Positions 6,863-10,184 of a DNA stretch of 10,184 nucleotides are shown in pieces. Positions within the stretch are counted from its first letter, which is position 1. Every line of letters starts with the position of its first letter. The translations under genes and the position numbers were made by a program. The stretch is from Thioalkalivibrio sp. (lineage in GTDB: Bacteria > Pseudomonadota > Gammaproteobacteria > Ectothiorhodospirales > Ectothiorhodospiraceae): contig SKQM01000010.1 in assembly GCA_007119005.1 (NCBI GenBank), positions 1-10,184 of the forward strand, read 5' to 3'. The notes under the pieces are model-generated. The model did no database searches. It was given only the letters and a program-made list of their open reading frames with translations, and was not told the origin of the DNA.

Positions 6863-7259
6863 CCGAGCACTCCTGGTCGCAGAGCAGGATGCCGTCGTGG
6901 CCACCGCTGAGCGCCTTGTTTACGAGTTCGCTCAGCGGCAGGTCGCGGTAATTCAGCACCCGCACGAGCATCGGCAGGTTCACCCCGGCAATCACGCGGC
7001 GGCTCGCACCCCAGGCCAGCCGGCTGGCTACGTTGGCGGGCGTCGACCCGAACATGTCCGTCAGGATCAGCACACCGTCGCCGCTGTCCAGCGTCTTCAG
7101 GCGGGTCCGCGCGGTGGACTCCACCGAGTCGGGGTCGTCGCTCTGGGACATTGCCAGCGCTTCGCAGGCCCCCGGCAGTTCCCCGAGCATGCTGCGGGCC
7201 GTCTGCAGCAGGGTCTCGCCGAGGTTCTGGTGTGTGATCAGTAGCAGACCGACGGACAT
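6834..7259 (-). CDS. PTS EIIA, mannose/fructose type (PTS-IIA-man fold)
   Basis: Cytosolic phosphoacceptor domain of the mannose-type family, here a free 141-residue protein with no EIIB part. His10 in GLLLITH is the expected phosphorylation site, in the same position as in E. coli ManX. DMFGSTPANVA (68-78) is the second family signature. The start at 7259 gives the standard MSVGLLLITH beginning and has GGAG at 7267-7270 (minus strand) seven bases upstream. An upstream in-frame ATG at 7274 would overlap rapZ and lacks a site. It follows rapZ by four bases and overlaps ptsH by 29. No EIIB, EIIC or EIID is nearby, so a regulatory rather than sugar-transport role is likely, as in other proteobacteria with this cluster. 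Confidence 0.93.
   Translation of the reverse strand: MSVGLLLITHQNLGETLLQTARSMLGELPGACEALAMSQSDDPDSVESTARTRLKTLDSGDGVLILTDMFGSTPANVASRLAWGASRRVIAGVNLPMLVRVLNYRDLPLSELVNKALSGGHDGILLCDQECSDAASRSAHR
6869..6874 (-). promoter_or_regulatory. Ribosome binding site of ptsH inside the EIIA gene
   Basis: AGGAGT on the minus strand lies seven bases before the ptsH ATG at 6862 and inside the final codons of the EIIA gene. It fixes the HPr start and explains how ptsH can be translated despite the 29-base overlap. Confidence 0.75.
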
Positions 7260-7263
7260 CGTC

Positions 7264-8145
7264 TCACTCCGCATCCTTCAGGTGATCGTCGAGCTCCCGG
7301 TGCCGGGTGCTCACGGTGAATTTCCGGACGCCGCGCCATGCGCCGGCGAGGCGGTCGACCAGGTAGACCGACCGGTGGCGTCCTCCGGTGCAGCCGATGG
7401 CCACTGTCAGGTAGCTGCGATGGCCATCCGCGATACGGGGCAGCCAGCGCTCCAGGTGGGCCTGGATGCTCTCGAACATCTCCTCGACCTCCTGGTGGGC
7501 CTCGAGGAAGTCGATGACCGGGGGTTCCTGCCCCGTGCGGTGCCGGAGCCCCGGTTCGTAATGCGGGTTGGGCAGGCAACGCACATCGAAGACGAAGTCG
7601 GCGTCCACCGGCACCCCGTGCTTGAACCCGAACGACTGGAACAGCAGCGACAGGCTCTCGGGCGTGTGTGCTGCGAGGCGGGCGCGTACGGAACCGGCGA
7701 GATCATGCATGGTCAGGTCGCTGGTGTCGATGCTGAGGTCGGCATTCGCGGCGATCGGGCCCAGCCATTCCCGCTCCAGCGCAAGCGCCTCGATCAGCGG
7801 GACGCCTTTGCGCGCCAGCGGGTGCCGGCGCCGCGTGTGGTGATAGCGGCGCAACAGGGCCCCATCGGAGGCGTGCAGGAAAACGACCTCCACCTGCAGT
7901 CCCCGTGCGCGCAGTCTCGCGAGTTCGTGCGGGAAGCCCTGCAGCGTCTCGCGGCCGCTGCGCACGTCAACGCCGACTGCGACCCTTCCATCGTTGCGGT
8001 GGCTTCCGGTGTGCAGTTCCTCGATCAGCCCGTTCAGCAGGTTGAGCGGCAGGTTGTCGACGCAGAAAAAGCCCTCGTCCTCGAGCGTGTGCAACGCCAC
8101 CGTCTTGCCGGAGCCGGACAGGCCGCTGAGCAGCAGGAGACGCAT
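7264..8145 (-). CDS. rapZ: RapZ (YvcJ/YhbJ family) nucleotide-binding regulator
   Basis: Cytosolic P-loop protein; in E. coli RapZ it binds the small RNAs GlmZ/GlmY and guides RNase E to control glucosamine-6-phosphate synthase. The product is 293 residues against about 284 in E. coli. The N-terminal Walker A is GLSGSGKT (8-15). C-terminal domain signatures are SFGFKHG (171-177), DVRCLPNPHYEPGLR (187-201) and GCTGGRHRSV (251-260). The start at 8145 gives the usual MRLLLLSGLSGSGKT beginning. The nearest strong site, AAGGAG (8159-8164 minus strand), is a rather distant 13 bases. The open frame continues far upstream only because it runs antisense or out of frame within hprK. Its tail after RHR (281-283) is ELDDHLKDAE and lacks the terminal KRK cluster of the E. 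coli protein. It follows hprK by two bases. Confidence 0.95.
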   Translation of the reverse strand: MRLLLLSGLSGSGKTVALHTLEDEGFFCVDNLPLNLLNGLIEELHTGSHRNDGRVAVGVDVRSGRETLQGFPHELARLRARGLQVEVVFLHASDGALLRRYHHTRRRHPLARKGVPLIEALALEREWLGPIAANADLSIDTSDLTMHDLAGSVRARLAAHTPESLSLLFQSFGFKHGVPVDADFVFDVRCLPNPHYEPGLRHRTGQEPPVIDFLEAHQEVEEMFESIQAHLERWLPRIADGHRSYLTVAIGCTGGRHRSVYLVDRLAGAWRGVRKFTVSTRHRELDDHLKDAE

Positions 8146-8147
8146 GG

Positions 8148-9113
8148 TCAGGCCCGATCTCCTTCCTGTGGCGCGGACTCCGAAGCCAGCTGCTGACGCA
8201 GGCGCGTGCGCAGGTCGTCTCCGGCGGCATAGCCCTGCAGGCGCAGCAGGTGGGCGCGGACCGCCGCCTCGATCATCACCGCGATATTGCGCCCCGGAGC
8301 GACGGGTAGGCTGATCACCGGGATTCTCAGGCCGAGCACCTCTTCCTCTCCCCGGCAGCCGTTCATGCGGTCGTCCGGCAGGGTGGCGTGCTGGTCCCGG
8401 TCGCGCAGGTCGATGATCAGGCGGAGATACTTGCCGCGCTTGATTGCCGAATCCCCGTACATCGCCCGGATGTTCAGGACCCCGAGGCCGCGCACCTCGA
8501 GCAGATCGCGCAGCAGCGGGGGGCAGGTGCCCCGGATGATGTCCGGGGCGATGCGGGCGAATTCCGGGGCATCGTCCGCGATCAGCCGATGGCCGCGGCT
8601 CACGAGTTCCAGCGCCACCTCGCTCTTGCCAACGCTGGATTCGCCACTGATCAGCACCCCGGCGCCGAGGATCTCCATGAAGACACCGTGGCGCACCACG
8701 GAGTGCGCCAGCCGCTGCTGCAGAAAGTAGCGCAGCAGCGCGATCAGTTCGTGGCTTCCGGTCTGGGTGCAGAGGACCGCTGGCAGGGGATTGCCGCATT
8801 CAGGCGGCAGTTTTTCGAAGGGACAGGTGCCCTCCGCAAAGATCACCGCCACCGTGCCGCTGGCGGCGAGATCAAGGATCAGGCACTCGTGCTCGGCAGG
8901 TTTCAGCGTCTCGATGTGGCGGGCCTCGCGGTCGCCGATCACCTGGATCCGGTTCGGGCGGATCAGGTTGAAGTGGCCGGCTATCGGCAGGTCGGTGTCG
9001 CCGGGCTCGTGCAGGAGTCGCTGTTGCGCCTCCGCCTCGCCGTGGACATACACCAACCCGGTGCGCGGCCCGAGGGCGGCGACCAGGTCGGCGAGACTGA
9101 CGCTTTCAGGCAT
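8148..9113 (-). CDS. hprK: HPr kinase/phosphorylase
   Basis: Bifunctional enzyme that phosphorylates HPr on Ser46 using ATP or pyrophosphate and removes that phosphate again. The product is 321 residues, the normal length. The N-terminal domain (about 1-130) is followed by a kinase domain with His142 in HGVFMEI, the P-loop GESSVGKS (157-164), acidic IADDAPEF (178-185), the family signature EVRGLGVLNIR (206-216) and VAPGRNIAVMIEAA (271-284). All residues expected for activity appear present. Its first eight bases overlap the end of ptsN, and no Shine-Dalgarno sequence precedes the ATG, so translation probably depends on coupling with ptsN. Its target HPr, with an intact Ser46 site, is encoded in the same operon. 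Confidence 0.97.
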   Translation of the reverse strand: MPESVSLADLVAALGPRTGLVYVHGEAEAQQRLLHEPGDTDLPIAGHFNLIRPNRIQVIGDREARHIETLKPAEHECLILDLAASGTVAVIFAEGTCPFEKLPPECGNPLPAVLCTQTGSHELIALLRYFLQQRLAHSVVRHGVFMEILGAGVLISGESSVGKSEVALELVSRGHRLIADDAPEFARIAPDIIRGTCPPLLRDLLEVRGLGVLNIRAMYGDSAIKRGKYLRLIIDLRDRDQHATLPDDRMNGCRGEEEVLGLRIPVISLPVAPGRNIAVMIEAAVRAHLLRLQGYAAGDDLRTRLRQQLASESAPQEGDRA

Positions 9114-9567
9114 TGCGGAAGGCGGTGTTGGCGGCCAGGTGCAGGGCGGGGCTGTCGGCGCTGCGCCGGAGCGAGGCGATGTTGTCGGGTTGGGACAGGG
9201 CGCGTGCGAGTTGCGCCAGCAGTTCCAGGTGCTCGCTGGTGGACTCCTCGGGTACGACCAGCGCGATCAGGATGTCGACGGGCTCGTGGTCGATGGCCTC
9301 GAAATCCACGCCCTGTTCCAGCCGGAGCACCGCGACCCTCGGGGCATCGATCTCGGCCATGCGGCCGTGGGGGATGGCCACCCCGTGGCCGAGGCCGGTC
9401 GAGCCCAGCCGCTCCCGCGCCGAAAGGGCGTCGAAGACCAGGCCAGCCGTCGGCCCGGCATCATCCCCGACCAGCAGTTCGCTGAGCCGTTCCAGCGCGC
9501 GCTTCTTGCTGGTGATGCCGGAGTCGAGGCGGACCCGGTCCTCGCGGACGAGATCGGCGATCTGCAT
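9106..9567 (-). CDS. ptsN: EIIA-Ntr, nitrogen-type PTS regulatory protein
   Basis: Cytosolic end-acceptor of the nitrogen phosphotransfer chain; depending on its phosphate state it regulates potassium uptake, sensor kinases and other targets in proteobacteria. The product is 153 residues with the PTS EIIA type-2 fold. The phosphorylated histidine is His67 within GLGHGVAIPHGR (58-69), preceded by the RERLGSTG segment. VVPEESTSEHLELLAQLA matches the later family signature. It begins three bases after the hpf stop and has no clear ribosome site of its own, so it is probably translated by coupling. Its end overlaps hprK by eight bases. Position after rpoN and hpf is the classical arrangement. Confidence 0.97.
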   Translation of the reverse strand: MQIADLVREDRVRLDSGITSKKRALERLSELLVGDDAGPTAGLVFDALSARERLGSTGLGHGVAIPHGRMAEIDAPRVAVLRLEQGVDFEAIDHEPVDILIALVVPEESTSEHLELLAQLARALSQPDNIASLRRSADSPALHLAANTAFRNA

Positions 9568-9570
9568 TGC

Positions 9571-9900
9571 TCAGGCGGTTTGCTGTCGGTTGCGCTGTGC
9601 GCCTTCGGCGCGATGGTGGTCCTTCATCTTCTCCTTGTGCTTGATCAGTTGCCGGTCGGTCTTGTCGATCAGGCCGTCGATCGCGGCGTACATGTCCTCG
9701 TGCGTTGCATCGGCGTGGATGTGGTTGCCGCTGACCTGCAGGTTGGCTTCCGCCTTGTTGTGGTTCTTCTCCACTGTGAGCACGACATGAATGTCGATCA
9801 CCTGGTCGAAGTGCCTTTCCAGGCGGCCGAACTTGTCCTGAACGTAGTCACGCAGTGCATCGGTGATGTCGACGTGATGGCCGGTCAGATTGATTTGCAT
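9571..9900 (-). CDS. hpf: Ribosome hibernation promoting factor (short HPF/RaiA type)
   Basis: Binds the 30S subunit near the mRNA and tRNA channel in stationary phase or starvation, shutting down translation and favouring dimers of ribosomes. The product is 109 residues, a short form without the long C-terminal dimerisation domain. It opens with MQINLTGHHVDIT and LRDYVQDKFGRLERHFD, and contains LTVEKNHNKAEANLQVSG, all typical of the family. The tail (about residues 85-109) is rich in Lys, His and Arg. The ATG at 9900 is preferred over a GTG at 9906 because AAGGAG (9908-9913 minus strand) is seven bases from the ATG but only one from the GTG. It sits 33 bases downstream of rpoN. Confidence 0.96.
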   Translation of the reverse strand: MQINLTGHHVDITDALRDYVQDKFGRLERHFDQVIDIHVVLTVEKNHNKAEANLQVSGNHIHADATHEDMYAAIDGLIDKTDRQLIKHKEKMKDHHRAEGAQRNRQQTA

Positions 9901-9907
9901 ACTCACA

Positions 9908-9913
9908 CTCCTT
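9908..9913 (-). promoter_or_regulatory. Ribosome binding site deciding the hpf start
   Basis: AAGGAG on the minus strand is seven bases from the ATG at 9900. This rules out the in-frame GTG at 9906, which would leave only one base of spacing. Confidence 0.8.
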
Positions 9914-9933
9914 GCGTTGGTGGACCGCGAGGT

Positions 9934-10184
9934 CTAGAGGAGCTGCCTGCGCTCGCTGGAGGGGGGCAGGTTCATCGCCTCGCGGTATTTGGCCACGGTG
10001 CGCCGGGCCACGTTGATGCCCCGGTCCGACAGGACCTGGGCGAGACGGGAATCGCTCATCGGGCGGTTGGGCGGTTCCTCGCTGATCAGTTGGCGGATCA
10101 TCGCACGGATCGCGGTGGCGGAACATTCGCCGCCGTCGCTGGTGCCCACGTGGCTGGAGAAGAAATACTTGAACTCGAACACGC
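9934..10184 (-). CDS. rpoN: RNA polymerase sigma-54 factor, C-terminal end (5' part outside window)
   Basis: Alternative sigma factor that binds -24/-12 promoters and needs AAA+ activators to open DNA. Only the last 83 or so codons are in the window, and the gene runs off the right edge; the stop is TAG at 9934-9936. The visible part begins with [13 protein letters not shown], the conserved lead into the C-terminal domain. It contains the diagnostic RpoN box [10 protein letters not shown] (coding bases 9979-10008), the helix that reads the -24 element. [20 protein letters not shown] forms the helix-turn-helix. It is the most upstream gene seen on this strand and is probably co-transcribed with hpf and the PTS genes. 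Confidence 0.98.
   Translation of the reverse strand, partial: VFEFKYFFSSHVGTSDGGECSATAIRAMIRQLISEEPPNRPMSDSRLAQVLSDRGINVARRTVAKYREAMNLPPSSERRQLL

Noticed and set aside
5634..7244. Open frame of 536 codons on the plus strand spanning the permease gene, the gap, ptsH and the EIIA gene
   Set aside because: It is a shifted frame within the permease gene and antisense to ptsH and EIIA, with Arg/Gly/Ala-rich filler sequence and no domain.
7033..8196. Plus-strand open frame opposite EIIA and rapZ
   Set aside because: Antisense shadow over two well-supported genes; no domain or ribosome site.
8146..8799. N-terminal extension of rapZ to give a 511-residue protein
   Set aside because: The extra 218 residues are an out-of-frame reading of hprK. 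RapZ homology starts exactly at the ATG at 8145.

Overview
The window is chromosomal DNA from a high-G+C bacterium, most likely a gammaproteobacterium outside the Enterobacterales (Chromatiales, Ectothiorhodospiraceae or Xanthomonadales-like). The inference rests on three things: an outer-membrane MlaA lipoprotein, Mpl and UbiX of proteobacterial type, and an rpoN-hpf-ptsN cluster that contains hprK, which enteric bacteria lack. I see no phage, insertion sequence, tRNA, rRNA or CRISPR array. Nearly every base belongs to a recognisable housekeeping or regulatory gene.

Left part (1-5344, all + strand): the 3' end of argG, a strong GC hairpin, then a tightly packed run with stop/start overlaps: mlaA, an unnamed five-helix membrane protein, mpl (murein peptide recycling), ubiX (prenyl-FMN synthesis for ubiquinone) and a stand-alone LON-domain protein. 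A plausible sigma70 promoter overlapping the end of the LON gene then leads to a thioredoxin gene. The theme is envelope maintenance and recycling plus general metabolism.

Middle (5345-6589): a 239-base non-coding gap rich in inverted repeats, then a monocistronic AEC-family permease gene on the + strand. A REP-like GC palindrome lies on each side of it. The second palindrome sits in the convergent gap before the next gene block.

Right part (6590-10184, all - strand): rpoN (3' end only), hpf, ptsN, hprK, rapZ, a mannose-type EIIA gene and ptsH. The genes are nearly contiguous (gaps of 33, 3, -8, 2, 4 and -29 bases), so this is probably one operon. It encodes a regulatory phosphotransfer module. 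HPr has both His15, the EI-dependent site, and Ser46, the HprK site. Two EIIA proteins (nitrogen type and mannose type) can accept phosphate. RapZ, sigma54 and the ribosome hibernation factor are co-transcribed. No enzyme I gene and no sugar permease (EIIB/EIIC) are present, and ptsH is the last gene before the convergent permease, so EI must be encoded elsewhere if the chain is active.

I did not find a convincing undescribed system. The points most worth a second look are the RapZ C-terminal tail, which lacks the distal basic cluster used for sRNA binding in E. coli, the absence of ptsI after ptsH, the conserved-looking small membrane protein between mlaA and mpl, and the paired palindromes around the permease gene.
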